From the NCBI RefSeq assembly GCF_002878395.1, contig NW_025826215.1:339995-403994 (forward strand): DNA of 64,000 nucleotides, in the 5' to 3' direction. Below, one piece after another: positions 23,181 to 35,214 of the stretch; position 1 is the stretch's first letter, and every line of letters begins with the position of its first letter. Source of the stretch: Capsicum annuum (lineage: Eukaryota; Streptophyta; Magnoliopsida; Solanales; Solanaceae). The notes under the pieces were generated by a model. It was not told the origin of the DNA, did not search any database, and saw only the letters and a program-made list of their open reading frames with translations. The position numbers were made by a program, and so were the translations under genes.

Positions 23181-25328
23181 ATAAGAATGATGGAGAAAAG
23201 GCAGGATAAGTTTTTTACCCGAATGTGGAAAGGGTTGTGAAAGGTCCTGAATTCAAAAGAGAGACTTCCCACTGCAAGGGTTTTAGGGACGGAAGACCAT
23301 GATACGGTTTTAGGGAACCCTTTAACTCTTTTATGCTTTCATGATATAAGGACACTATAGCTTTTTAGATGTGGGTGCCCTACATCTATATTTTATATTT
23401 CATATTGGGTTTGTAAAATTTGGACAATTAATATATACACAAATGCAACAAAAGTATAGTATAAGAAGAATTGGACTGGAACTGACTACCTGACCCAAGA
23501 CAACAATCATATGCAAGCCTCTAGGATGAGAAATCTCTAAGCACCAGTTGAGATAGGTCCCTTAGTATTAATTAATTATACCGTAGTATTCTTGTTTGTC
23601 ATGGATATTTGTATTATTCAGACGCTTTTGAGTTATGCTATTTTGATGATTTAATAATTTGGTTTGTATATTAGGTATCCTTGTTAAGCTTATGTTTTGT
23701 AGGAATTTTGTGGATTAGTCATTTTTCTTTCATTTTTCATTTCTAGATTTTTATTTTCCTTTTTGATAGCGTTGTTGGACAAGCTTTTCCCTATGATATA
23801 TTGAGTACCGACATACTTAAGGAAAAATCACCATGGTTAGTATGGAGTCTTATGTGCAGAGGAAGTCTGAGTACCTATGACATTATGACTTGAGATTGAC
23901 ATGATATCTATGATGATGTCTGAGTAAACATAAGTATTGCCCTCGTTAGAGCCCAAAAGTGTGATGGTGTCTTGCTTGGTGCTAATGATAGTTAATCTTG
24001 TATGGTAAAGTACATAGCAATTATCCCCTCCGTGTAATTTTTTTTTGTGAAAATCAAAGGCATGAAGTGAATGATTTTGTAACAAAGCTTTGCCTTGTTT
24101 TGTGATTCCTCATTCTTTAGTGGTGGTAGTGTGATAAATGACTCCTTTTGTTCTTAAGTAGGCAATGCATTCGATCCTTCTAGAGTAGTTTGCATGCCAT
24201 GAGAGGTGACCATAAGTTGAATGATTCTTGTGCCTACTTGTGCCATCTAGAACTTGCCCCATTGGTCCTTCAAAGCTAATCATAGTTATGCACAATTGGA
24301 GAAATGATATTAGGCCGTCTTTGTGATTGTTAAAAGCCACTTTAGCCTAAAAAGACTACCCATGTATGAATGGTACCTGTAGTCTCCCTTTTTGAGACTA
24401 TTAACCTTTCTTTGGTAACCACATTACAAGCCTCAAATAATTTGAAATTTATCCCTCTCTTGAACCCTACCCTAATTAAATTGGAAAATTGTCAACATGA
24501 GGCAAAAATCCTAAGTTGGTGGTGTGATGGAAATTGAAAGTGGTGATCACAGCAATGGTCTTGTAAATGAGTGCCTAAAAACAAATCCATGATGGAAAAT
24601 GAAACAGAAAAGGAAAGAAAACAACAAAAGGAAGAAAATCATGAAATTGCAAAAAGAAAGGAAATGAAAAAAGAATGCTTTCAAAAGGTGGGTGAGCTAA
24701 AGTGAAAAAGGTAGGTACTTGTGTGATTAAATATGAATGAAGTGGTCAATGATACAAGTTTGATCTAATTAGTGTTATGTCGAGTTCAAGGAGGGTGTAG
24801 TCATTTTTATCGTAAATATTTATCCTACCCTTTCCTGAACCTATATTACAAACTTAAAAAAAGCCCTTCAGGATCTCCAATCAAGTGCTTTTGAGTTAGT
24901 AGTGATAAAAAATAAAGGCAAGCATATGAGAGTGAGAGTGCTTGCACATTCGTCCCTTGTTATATATTAAAAATATGGTGTATTGGGACTTCCTTTCATG
25001 AGGAGGCATGTAAACTAAGATAGATTGGTGAAGTTAGCATCTTCCAAAATTAAGACAAAGGAGCATATTTTATTTACTATTGATGGAAAGTCACTTAATG
25101 AGAATTGGTTGTTGTTGCTCGATTATTCTTGAAATTTCTTTGCAATCTTAAAAATATGATTAAATTTGAGGGGGTTTTATAGGTAGTGCTTCATATGCTT
25201 GTCGACTAATTTCTAGTATGCATCAAAGTCACAACCATGGTGGTTATGTGGGTGAAAATATTAGCGTCAAAGTTGGATAGTCTCACTGAGTGTAAAGTAG
25301 TGTTGCTTAAGGACAAGCAAAGTCTTTA
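23181..25328 (+). other. E3 3' non-coding region
   Basis: About 2.1 kb without a recognisable domain. Short frames on both strands lack any family signature. A purine-rich stretch lies at 24590-24670 (many GAAA and AAAG runs). Long non-coding DNA between the env-like region and the 3' LTR is usual for Athila-group elements. Confidence 0.6.
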
Positions 25329-25340
25329 AGATAGGGGCAT
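25329..25340 (+). other. E3 polypurine tract
   Basis: AGATAGGGGCAT lies directly before the TGATGAGTGG start of the 3' LTR, the expected site for plus-strand priming. Confidence 0.7.
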
Positions 25341-26680
25341 TGATGAGTGGCAGATTTATCACTCATCTATATCTCATTTCTTTCACACTACTATGATTAA
25401 ACTGATGAAATAAGGCTAATTCTTGAATAAAATTCACTAATTCCTAGTGTTTGTGGTTTAACAAGAAAATCTGGGAAAGATGACCAAAGTCGAAGATGGA
25501 AAGAAGAAAAGGGAGAGTAAAGAAGGATAAAAGGTTGAATAGATGTTCTAGGATACAACCCTCAAATGCTGCTATCGTGATCCGAGGGTCACAATCGCAC
25601 TAGTGTCTTGGCAAACAAAAGTGTCTCGATCGTAAGCCGATTCCCTGCGATTATGGGTGCTCATGCAAAGAATATGTCACAATCGTAACAAATAGGAGGC
25701 GATCGTGAATGTCACAAAAATTTAGGGGCAAACTTGTAATGTCACATTTCCCAATCCCAAAATAAAAGGCTCAATCCCTATCATTTTCTAGCATCTAGTT
25801 TTCAGTTTTTTTAAGAGAAAAGAACACTATTTTGAGTGATTGTGAGTGATTTCCAAAAGAGATGTTAACTACTTAGTTGGATTTAAAGCTTGGGAATACA
25901 TTTTTTTTCCTTCCATGGATGAATTGAATGCTAATTTTGTTATATATCTTTCCTTTATTTCCATGAGTAGCTAAACTTATTTCTTGGGGTTATGCTTGAT
26001 TAGGTGGTGATTAATGCATGGGTGTTGATTATTTGTCCATTTACTTAGTTGTTTGTGATGGATTTTTCCTTTATTCTATGTTTAATTGAGAATTGAGGGT
26101 TGCAAACCCTAATTACCTTAAAACCCATATCATCCTTGAAAGAGGAAATATGGGTGAGGAACAATTGTGACCAATAACTTGAGTTAGCTCATTTTATAGC
26201 ATCTCTTAGAAATAAGGATGATAATTAAGGCAATAGATTGGTGAATTTGCTACACTTATGAGGTGTTGTAAAGAACCAACTGGTGATATTTGGTGTTTTA
26301 TTGAAAGATTAACATCAATACTCTTTAATCTAGCCTACCCAATACTCTAAACTAAAGTTGGAGGAATTGTTAATAATCCATGCAAAACTCAAACCTAGGA
26401 TTGGACAACCCCAAGGCTTCTCCCCACTTGAATTCACTTCTTGATATTTCAATCTCATAATAGTTCTTAAGCATTGTTGTTACAAAATTACTCAAACCAA
26501 ACTCCCCATTTACATTTATTTGTTGTTTTATTTCTCACTATGGGTTAACGTCAAGTTAACTACCAACACTCATAGGTATTGAACTCTACGTCTTCACTTT
26601 TCGTGGATTCGGCCCCGACTCTTCATCGGGTAAACATACTTTACACCTAATTTTGAGTGTAAGTTTGAGCGTTATCTCCA
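25341..26680 (+). repeat. E3 3' LTR
   Basis: It begins TGATGAGTGGCAG and ends near GTTATCTCCA; the exact last bases are uncertain because the 5' LTR end reads GTTCTCA. Dyad modules (ATCGTGATCC, CGATCGTAAG, GCGATTATG, AATCGTAAC, GGCGATCGTG) lie at 25568-25715, followed by AAATAAAAGG near 25757, a possible promoter. Before this sits the PPT, and after it the E2 LTR resumes. Confidence 0.82.
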
Positions 26681-28471
26681 TCCCGTGTGCATAACGTTAA
26701 TTTTTGAATTGAATCATGATAGGATATGTTAAAAGTGTGTTTGCAGAATTGTTTGGGAATTTTCGGAAGGGTTTTGGGGTCATTTTGGGATCATGAGGTA
26801 GTGAGGGTCTACGACAGCAACATGCTACACCACTTAGTCACCGTGATAAGAGCGTGGCACGCTGGCTACCCTCCGCGATAGCGGCGTGCCACGTTGCTAT
26901 GTAATTTTCATCCAGATTTGTTTTCCTTCACTAGGGGGCAAGATCTTTTTGGTCATGTACCCCCTAAATAACCTAAAAACACGTAAATGACTCATTTTCC
27001 TTCATCTATCAAGATCAAACCTTACTGTTCTCCTTTTTAACTCCCAAGTTAAGAAAATTCAAGGTTTTTACAAGAATTTCATGGGCTCTAAATTCCAATT
27101 CTTTTTTGATTTCTTATATATTTTAGGCATGTTACTCATTTCTTAACTTGTATTTTATAGTGTCGCATAAATTTATTCAATATTCATGTGATTTCAATTG
27201 ATGGGTTTGAAATTTGGGTTGAGGTTTTTTGGTTGTTAACACTTGATTTACTTTTCCCTTGTGTTTAATGGATTTTCATGCTTTAATTAAATGCATTTGG
27301 GACTGAATTAGTATATTGTTGTAATGGTTGAAATGGGTGACATGAGTTTCACCAAATTGATGAAGTGTTGGCTTGGTAATGGCATTAACCTCAATCCACT
27401 TTATAAACTTGATTTTTGAATATGGATTTTTACACAATTTAACTCTTCTTTAGGAAACATTGCATTGCATTAAAGATAAATTTATAAAAAGGATTTGGAA
27501 GCCTTGGTGGATATGGTTTGGATTTTTGAAATGGTAAAGAGAGTTAATTTGGTTATATAGATTGGTTTTTCATAAATGGAATATCTTGCAAGAATATTGG
27601 TATGATGATACCAAGTTAGGAAATGCCTTAATAAAGGATGACATGGTTAATGGTTGGCTCATGTGCAAAATAATTTAATTTGGGCTTAAAGAGAATTGTG
27701 GAGTTAACTAATAAAGTGTAGTCCTAGGGGGAACAACACTGAAAACCATATTTGCCAATGTTGGGGGTCAATGACCATTATATTTTTGAGTGGCTACTAT
27801 TGGTGGCTTTAGCCTATTCTCGGGTATATACAGCTAAAATAGACTGGGGCCCTTCTAGAAGAGGGAGCCGATTCTATATATCCCGTGGGTGCCCTTAGGT
27901 CAGTACAAGCTACACAGTTTAGGACTAAATCTATAAACAATCATGTTTCATGACCATTGTCCCTATCTTGACATCCAATGTATATGCATAAATATTGTGC
28001 ATGTGGTTTATGATAGAACTTTTGGTAATGCATAATTTTATCCTTTCCCTTGGGTTACATGATGATCGCCCCAATGAACATTCCCGAACATTACATTATT
28101 TCATGATGTAGGTTCCGAGGACTTTTCTGTTAATCCTGTACAGAGTTAAGTGGTCTGGTTATCCTGATGATCGGATGTGAAGTACTGAGCCTCCATATTT
28201 TGAAAGGCTTGATTATTTCACTAGTTTTCTTTATATTTCCAGTACTTTTGAATTCTTTTGTCATAGAGGCTTTTGTGGACAGTATTGGAATATTGTGGTT
28301 GTTTGTTTCAACTCTTATTTTTTTGTTTGACTTATTTATGTCTCTTATTATTTTGATTGGCTTCCACTTTATACTTTTATTGTGTTCTTGAGGTAAATCT
28401 AGGAGGTTATATCCTGCCCTAGGTGGGCTTGAGACGCCCGTCATGGCCAAGACCAGGTTCAGGTCATGACA
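26681..28471 (+). repeat. E2 3' LTR (first ~45 bp missing)
   Basis: Homologous to 12047-13873 plus 16909-16936. Because it has no S1 insertion, it gives the undisturbed reference at the S1 site (CATGGCCAAGACC). It keeps the dyad modules at 26815-26900 (CCGTGATAAGAGCG, CCGCGATAGCGGCGTG). It ends GGTCATGACA at 28471, where the E1 reading frame resumes at once. Confidence 0.86.
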
Positions 28472-29720
28472 ATTCAGGAAATTGAGCATCAAATTAATTT
28501 TGTGTTAGGTTCTCAATTACCTAACAAACTGGCCTACCGACGTAAGCTAATGGACACAAAAGAGCTCGAAAGGAAAGTTGAGGAACTCCTTAATAATGGA
28601 TATATCAAAGAGAGCATAAGTCCATGTACAGTCCCATTATAGCTAGTGCTAAAGAAATATGGGCATGGCACATGTTTGTTGATTACCGATCCATCAATAA
28701 AATAATCTTAAAGTATCACTGCCCAATTCCCCATTTAGGTAAATGCTTGATAAGTTGAATGGTTCTTATGTGTTTTCTAAGATAGATCTTAGGAGCGGGT
28801 ATCACCAAATCTGGATGCAACTGGGAGATGAGTGGAAGACCACAATCATGACAAGTTTGGTCTATATAAATGGTTGGTCATGCCTTTTGGCCTTATCAAT
28901 GCTCCTAGTACCTTTATGTGGTTGATGAACCATGTTATGAAACCTTCTATAGGGAAGATTTTTATGGTATACTTTGATGATGTTCTAGTCTATAGCAGAT
29001 CCCTTGAAGAACATGTCTTAATTTTCAAAGTGTGTTAGAAGTGCTTAGAAAAGAGAAGTTGTATGCTAACCTTGAAAAATGTGCTTTTGGTGTGAATAAA
29101 GTTGCGTTCTTGGATTTGATGTGAGTTCAAAAGGAGTCAAACTCTAAAATCCATTAGTGAAGAATGAAGCTTCCATGGGTTGGCTAGTTTCTATAGGCGG
29201 TCTATCAAAGGATGTAGTACCATAACCATTCCATTGATCGAGGTAATCCAAAAGAAAAACTTTTAAATGGGGTGATGAGCAAGCCAACGCATTTGAGGCT
29301 TTGAAGGCTATGCTTAGCTCCGCTCCTTATTGCAATTACCCAATTTTGATAAGATGTTTGAAATTGAATGTAATGAAAGTATGGTAGGAATAGGCGTCAT
29401 CTTAATGCAAGATCACAAACCTATTCCCTATTTTAGTGAAAATCTCAATTGTGTAACTCTAAATTATTTCAACTATGATTTACACTTATACATCTTGGTT
29501 AGAGCATTGGGTAATTGGCAACATTATTTATGGCCCAAGGAATTTATGATTCGAACCGACCATGAATCCTTGAAACATATCCGGGCCCAAGATAAACTAA
29601 ATAAACGACATGCCAAATAGATATCTTTCCTAGAGACTTTCCCTCACGTAATTCAATATAAAAAAGGAAAAGAAAAATATGATAGCCAATGCATCATCTA
29701 GAAAGAATATTCTAATATCA
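28472..29720 (+). pseudogene. E1 reverse transcriptase and RNase H (right half of split pol)
   Basis: It resumes IQEIEHQINFVLG and continues KELERKVEELLNNGYIKE (RT N-terminus). Then [16 protein letters not shown], a frameshift, and [16 protein letters not shown]. The catalytic stretch [10 protein letters not shown] is intact at about 28970-29000. After a decayed connection domain, RNase H reads [18 protein letters not shown]; the Asp expected after IEC is Asn. It continues with [13 protein letters not shown] (second Asp kept) to about 29720. Stops and frame changes prevent translation as one protein. Confidence 0.87.
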
Positions 29721-29859
29721 ACATTGTCTTCTAAATTGATGGGATTTTAAAGACGATGTATCCTACCAAGATTTTGAGATATGGGGTAGGGAAACATGGG
29801 AGAAGGATAGTGTTTCTATGCCCTACTTTGATTTTGATGGTTTCTAGTTCAAATGAAGA

Positions 29860-31100
29860 AGGTTGTGTGTGCCCTCTAGCTCATGGAGATAATTACTTCT
29901 AAGAGAGGCACATGATGGTAGTATGATGGGTCAGTTTGGGATTGACAAACCCCTTGGAATTCTAGAGGAACAGCTCTATTGGCCCAAGATGCATCAAGAT
30001 GTTGCTAGAATTTGTGGTCAATGCATAGATTATAGAAATGCAAAATCCTGCCTTCGCACTCAAAGATTATACATAAAACTACCCACTCCCCAATGCCCAT
30101 GGCTTGACGTCTCTATGGATTTTGTGTTAGGTTTGCCTAGGATGAGGAGGGGCAGAGATTGCAGTTTTTTTATGGTTGATAGGTTTCCAAAAGTGGCCCA
30201 TTTCATTTCATGCCATAAAATTGATGATACTTCTAATGTGGATTCTTTGTTTATTGAGAATGTTGTCAAAATACATGGAATTCCTCAGACCATTGTTAGT
30301 GATAGGGACTCTAAGTTTCATAGTCACTTTTAGAGGTCGTTGTGGGGTAGACTTGGCACCAAATTGTTTTTCTCAATGTATTGCCACCCACAAATGGATA
30401 GGAAAATGGATGTGGTAAATTGGACCTTGGGTTCTATGTTTTACCTTAGTTAAAGGAAAAATGGCCTCTTAGGAGGACCACCTACCTCTAGTCGAATTTT
30501 CTTATAATCATGTTATCCATTCGACTATTGGTATACTCCCTTTAAATGTGTTTATGGTTTTAACACCCTTACCCCTTTAGATCTCCCTTTTTTGACTAGT
30601 GATGTTGTAATAAGCTTATATGGAAATAATAGGGAGGAAACCATAAAGAAGATGCATGAGAAAGTACGGATTCGCATTGAGAAAAAGAATCAAGAGGTGG
30701 CAAAAAGAGTGAACAAGGGATGGAAACGGTTTGTGCTTGAATAGGGCGATTGGGTGTGAGTGTACCTCCGGAAGGATAGGTTTACAGCCCAAAGAAAAGA
30801 CAAATTTATTCCACAAGGTAATGGTCCATATCAAATGCTTGAAAGGATAAACGACAATATCTACAAGATTGACATTTCTCCGAAATATCAAGTGCACAAT
30901 ACCTTCAATGTGTGAAATCTTTCACTCTTTGACATGATAGAATATGATCACCCCTTGAATTTGAGGTCAAATTCATCTCAATATGGAGAGGATGATATAA
31001 TCTGGATTAGCTCCAAGACATTTACTAAAAGTCAAGCCCGGGAGCTCCAAAGGATCCAAGGGTTGTTCATAAAGCGGGAGGTACTTGAAAATGTCTTCTT
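29860..31100 (+). pseudogene. E1 integrase remnant with C-terminus extending into the 3' LTR
   Basis: The zinc-binding region ends in QDVARICGQCIDYR. The core shows SMDFVLGLPRMRRGRD (first Asp), FMVDRFPKVAHFI and IVSDRDSKFHSHF (second Asp). After a stop at 30333 the core helix is frameshifted. The C-terminal domain is readable: RKDRFTAQRKDKFIPQG, then GPYQMLERINDNIYKID, then NTFNV and LSLFDM. Reading continues across the LTR start at 30993 (ISSKTFTKSQARELQRIQG), so the last residues are LTR-encoded. The motif set is chromovirus-like. No HHCC N-terminal His pair could be placed with confidence. Confidence 0.83.
30984..30992 (+). other. E1 polypurine tract
   Basis: TGGAGAGGA lies immediately before the TGATATAATC start of the 3' LTR. 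It falls inside the pol coding sequence. Confidence 0.7.
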
Positions 31101-31654
31101 ACCATCAAGAGGGTGTCATGTGATGATGATCACACTCACATTGTGTCAAGGATCGATGGAGGAGCCAAGGGAATGCAAAACAAGGCTAGAAAGCCCCTTG
31201 AAAGGGACGTACGCCCAAGGCGCTCTGGATTTTCCATTGCATTTCAAGAGCGGGTCAAAAAAGCACTTAGTAGGCCTTTTCTTGCAATTGGGTCACTTTG
31301 GGGCCTAAATGTCTAATAACTAGCCTATACTATAAATACTTGGGAGCTAGCTTATATTCTTAGTTTTTCTTGATTATTAATGAATTGATGAATGCTTCTC
31401 TATTGAGTGAGAGAGTTGGACAACTTTTGTTGAGCTTTGGTTTAGAAACATTGGTTTAGAGGGTGTTCATCTCCCTCTAGGTCACCGTAAGAATTAGGTG
31501 TTAGATTAAGTTATAATTGAGGATATTAGGATTTAATATATTATTTTGTTCTAAGTTACTTCTTCTTCTCGTGTCTAATTATCTATATCTATATTGATTA
31601 CATTTTATTTACTTTCGTAGTTTGTTTCTTGTTTCATAGTTTCAATTCTTATTA
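30993..31654 (+). repeat. E1 3' LTR
   Basis: It aligns with 7825-8497 and ends TTCTTATTA where the 5' copy ends TTCTTATCA. TATAAATACTTGGG near 31331 is the promoter-like box. AGTT follows at 31655-31658 and equals the tetramer before the 5' LTR. Confidence 0.87.
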
Positions 31655-31658
31655 AGTT

Positions 31659-32099
31659 TGTACTACGTGTTTATTATCGACGACAATTATCATATATTCT
31701 CATTTCAATTTACATTCCTAGTTTGATTTTAGTAACAAATAACGTACTTTTCTTTTCCTTTTCTTTTCTGGTATTTGGTTTGAAATCATTCTAAGAACAT
31801 ATAACCTAGACAAAAGTTATGGGGGTGGGGTGTCGGGGTGGGATCGGAGGAGACAAACAACATGGAATTTCCATAGATTGAATTTATTTTCCCTGCTCTT
31901 TCAAGGAAGTTTTTTTCAGATTTTTAAAGAACTTATTCTGTTAGAGAAAATATTTTGACCAATTGAAAATGAGAAAATAATGAAAATAATTCTCTCCATA
32001 CCAAACACGCTTAAAATTTAACTTTTATATGTATTTTTTTATAAAAAGAATTAATAATAAAAAAATAAAAAATAAATTTTAAAATGGTCATTGAGACTT
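31659..32099. other. Unassigned DNA between E1 and LINE1
   Basis: AT-rich, with no domain on either strand. It includes a T/A-rich tract at 32028-32085 and a GGGGTGGGGTGTCGGGG stretch near 31823. The last part may be the LINE1 5' untranslated region. Confidence 0.5.
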
Positions 32100-32130
32100 T
32101 TTCTCTCTGGATAGAGGTTTCTCCTCAAAC

Positions 32131-33390
32131 TTGGCTAATGATGGCGAAAAAGTCAAAAGCTAGTAGGAGGGGTCAGGGCCAATAACAATTGTAGAGCAGA
32201 GCGAGTACTAGCCATGGAGTGCCCTAGCCTGGTGATTTAAAGAAAATGAAAATCATCAATATATTGCAAGGAGTAATGTCATTAAATTTGGCACAAACAC
32301 TTGTACTACTATCGCAAACTGGGAAAACTTTGAGGAACATCAATGCGGCATACTTAGGTATTCCTCCTGGGCTGAACTGGTGGAAGAGGAAGAGAATAAA
32401 GTGGAGGAAGCGAAGCCGAAGTCATTATTTCATGGATTGGTATTATCAGTAAAGCAACGCAGAGAAGATGCTCGACCTAAGTGATGGTGAAACTCAAGGG
32501 GCAATTGTGAAAATCATGGTTGAAACCATCAAAGAGAAGGTTGAATATTGGAGTTCAATTGTTTTCTGTTATGTACTGGGGTTGAATCTGCCATTAAAGG
32601 TAAAGGACGGGTATGTTAAACGCATTGGGGGAAACTGGGGGATAGATAAGGTAGCACAACAAAGGGATCTTTAATTCGATTTTGTAGTAAGAAAAGTAGA
32701 GACAATGTAATGGAGGATGGAGTCTAACTGTTGGATAAAAAGAAATGATATTAAAAACATAGACAGGAAGGGGGGTAGAAATGAGCAAAGTATTGGTTGA
32801 CAGAATTCCAATATGGATACGATTTCCAGAACTTGATCTAATGTATTGGAGAATGGTGCACTTAAAAAAATATCATGAGTCATTGGTAAGAATTTTAAAG
32901 CTAATGTTGTAACTAGAAGAAATGAGAAGCTAATATATGCTAGAGTACTGGTAGAAGTATCTCTAAATTAGAAATTTCATATTGAAATTATGTTCAAATA
33001 TGAGGTGGGAAATATCGTAGAACTAGAAGTTGAATACAAACGAAAGTCAGTGTTATGTGCATATGGGAATTATGGTTATGAGCAAAATATGTGTCATAAT
33101 AAGGTCAAGGATAAGGAGATATAAAAGGGAAAACAACCTGTAACAGTAGGGGAGATAGCAAAGGAACAAGGACCAATACAACTAGGAAGTAAAAGACCTA
33201 GACAATGACATAACATGAAACACAATGGAGTGACCATAAGGAATGCATATGTTGCACTGAATGATTAGGAAGATAAGAATATAGAAGGACCTTACATCAC
33301 TAAAAAAAGTGGAGAGAGGGACAATGCAGAAAATAGAAGAGGGTTGAATCAGCTGACCTAACTCAAATTGAAATCAAATAACTAAGGCAC
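32131..33390 (+). pseudogene. LINE1 ORF1 remnant (DUF4283-type, CCHC)
   Basis: The ATG at 32131 opens MAKKSKASRRGQG, the basic start common in plant LINE ORF1. Downstream: VEYWSSIVFCYVLGLNLPL, then GYVKRIGGNWGIDKVAQQ (the DUF4283 fold), then DRIPIWIRFPELDLMYW in another frame. It continues with a TYARVLVEV-like stretch and a CAYGNYGYEQNMC knuckle near 33057-33095, where one Cys and the His are changed. This protein binds element RNA in intact relatives. S2 follows at the 3' side. Confidence 0.82.
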
Positions 33391-35214
33391 TTCAAAAATA
33401 ACAAATCTGATAGAATAGGTCCTCGAACTATGAGGACTCACCAAAAGCTAGGATGTAGGTGTAGATGCTTGAAATCAATCATGCTACTGGAACTGAGTGT
33501 CAGGACCTACATTATAAGACAATGTAGCACATAGACATATATATGGATCAGTACTTCTGGAATGTACTGAGTATGTGGGGTGAATTCATAAGTAAAAAAT
33601 TAACTTAATATTCGTATACATCTTTAAATGATTCATGCCAAGTGTAAATGACTCGCCTTGAGCTTGAATAACTAAAAAGGGAAAATCATAAATCATGAAT
33701 AATCAAGTATACTGTTTAAATCTTGTGAGTCATAACACTTAGTTCTAAAAGTTGTACTTTTATTCTTTCTATTGGGAGGTTCTTCTAACCAAAATAATCT
33801 ATGTGAGCTATCATGTATTCCAACGTCCTGCACCCATGTTGGTAGGCTATCCTACCCTTGCCATCAGAATAGAATCGAAGCTAAAGTGATCACTATGTTG
33901 AACCCATTTATGGGTATTAAAACAAACGATGGCACATAGTTCTGGGTCATGAGACTATGGAATCATACCCAACTCAGTGCTAAATACTAATCCCATATTG
34001 CTTATATGCTCACTCTTTAGGAAATCCACCTTAAAATAGCATAAGGGTTTATAATGAAAACCAGTTATGCTTCTTTTTACTTTAAACTATAACCAAACTG
34101 AATATTCCATATTTTAATTAGGATCATAAGATCCATCTTTCTTTAAATCTTGGTATAAAACCCTTAAAGAAATTTAAGACCATGGTCTTCTTGAAAACTC
34201 AAACTCATTCTTGATATAAATTGATCAAATAATACTTAAGAGCATGATCTTCTTGAAATCTCGATACTTAAACTTAGGGCTTAAAACCCATGCTTTAATA
34301 TCAAGTCAATACATAACAAAACTTCATGCTCAATAACTATCTTTAAAATACTTTAACAATATCAAGTCAAGATAGTACAATCTCATGCATGATACAAATC
34401 TTAAAATATAAACATAAACATAAGCACATCATGATCAGCTTAAAGCTTTAAATCTTATAATAATCACATTCTTCAAGAATATACATACTTGGGTATGATC
34501 CCTGCTTCAAAACAAATAAATAAAATCTTAAAATAATGCAATTTGGGCACAAGGGTGAAAGGATACCCTTGTTCACAACCCCCACATACCTTATTAGGAT
34601 TAATTTGATGTAGAAACTTGACTTTGAACTCTTAAAGATGTTCTTGAAGGATTTTTCTTGAAGTTCTTGAATTCAAAAACTTAGATTCTTAATTGTATTG
34701 AAGAGCATGTAATAGAGTTTTGGATTTCTTGGAATTTGGTTAGGGTTTCTTGGAGAGAAATTTGATGAAGAATGGGTGTATAATGCTTAAACCGATATCT
34801 AATCTTTTGTTCTTATGACTTGGGGTAAGGTTAAATGACTTAATTGCCCCTCTGGAGATAAATGTCACAACTGGAATGCCATTTTGACGGCCACCATAAT
34901 GCAATGACAAGCCCATCGCTAAATCCGACGCGATGTGGTAGATTCGCGTTGAGTTGCTGGAATTGAAATCCAAACACAACCCGAGACTCATTCAATAATT
35001 CCAAATCTTCCCCAAGACATGCTCCTTATACCCTTGAACATGAATCAACTCAAAAACCATCAGCTCAAAGACCGGGAGGTCAACTTAAAAGTCCTCAAAG
35101 TTAAGCGGTTAATATGAGACTAAGTTCTCAATACTTAGTTAAATTTTCAGGCTTTAAGCCCCTTATGTAAGCACTAGGAGATAAACTAAACTAAGTCTAA
35201 TATGGGGTATTACA
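33391..35214 (-). mobile_element. S2: truncated LTR within LINE1
   Basis: The right end is GGGGTATTACA at 35214, as in S1. The left part begins near CCTCGAACTATGAGGACTCACC, comparable to about 14215 inside S1, so roughly 300 bp of the left end are missing. Dyad modules (CATCGCTAAATCCGACGCGATG and TTCGCGTTGAG) lie at 34890-34945. It has no coding capacity. The loss of the left end prevents a target-duplication test. Confidence 0.72.

Larger units (their letters stand above)
18637..26680 (+). mobile_element. E3: Athila-like, non-autonomous LTR element inside E2
   Basis: The elements in order are a damaged 5' LTR (18637-19122), a tRNA-Asp-like primer site, a decayed coiled-coil-rich region, a conserved GGGAGGCAACC tract, non-coding DNA, an env-like/plant-transposon domain, a PPT and a 3' LTR (25341-26680). 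The primer site, the tract and the env-like domain placed after it are typical of Athila elements. No protease, RT, RNase H or integrase was recognised. The left flank is E2 integrase and the right flank is the E2 3' LTR about 45 bp from its start, so the left junction is a later deletion. Confidence 0.75.
12003..28471 (+). mobile_element. E2: Ty3/gypsy (Tekay/Del-like) element inserted in E1 pol
   Basis: The left end TGTAAGACCCC is at 12003 and the right end GGTCATGACA at 28471. The interval replaces nothing in E1: the pol reading resumes directly after it. Flanking pentamers are CTTCG (11998-12002) and ATTCA (28472-28476), sharing three of five bases, so the target duplication is at best decayed. 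It comprises a 5' LTR split by S1, a primer site, gag fused by deletion to RNase H/integrase, and a 3' LTR split from pol by E3. The missing protease and RT make it non-autonomous. Confidence 0.85.
7825..31654 (+). mobile_element. E1: Ty3/gypsy chromovirus-like retrotransposon, interrupted by E2
   Basis: A two-LTR element with the order 5' LTR (7825-8497), primer site, gag, protease, RT start, [E2 insertion 12003-28471], rest of RT, RNase H, integrase, PPT and 3' LTR (30993-31654). The flanks are AGTT at 7821-7824 and AGTT at 31655-31658, a 4-bp match (5 bp is the family norm, so one base may have decayed). Without the insertion it is about 7.4 kb. The gag and integrase motifs, and a pol end that enters the LTR, suggest the CRM-type chromovirus group; this clade call is inference. 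Stops and frameshifts occur in every gene, so it is non-functional. Confidence 0.88.

Noticed and set aside
11998..28476. Perfect target duplication for E2
   Set aside because: CTTCG and ATTCA share only three of five bases; reported only as possibly decayed.
28167..28492. Opposing open frames at 28130-28492 as a membrane protein
   Set aside because: Both frames lie inside the E2 3' LTR, and the hydrophobic run stems from its T-rich sequence.
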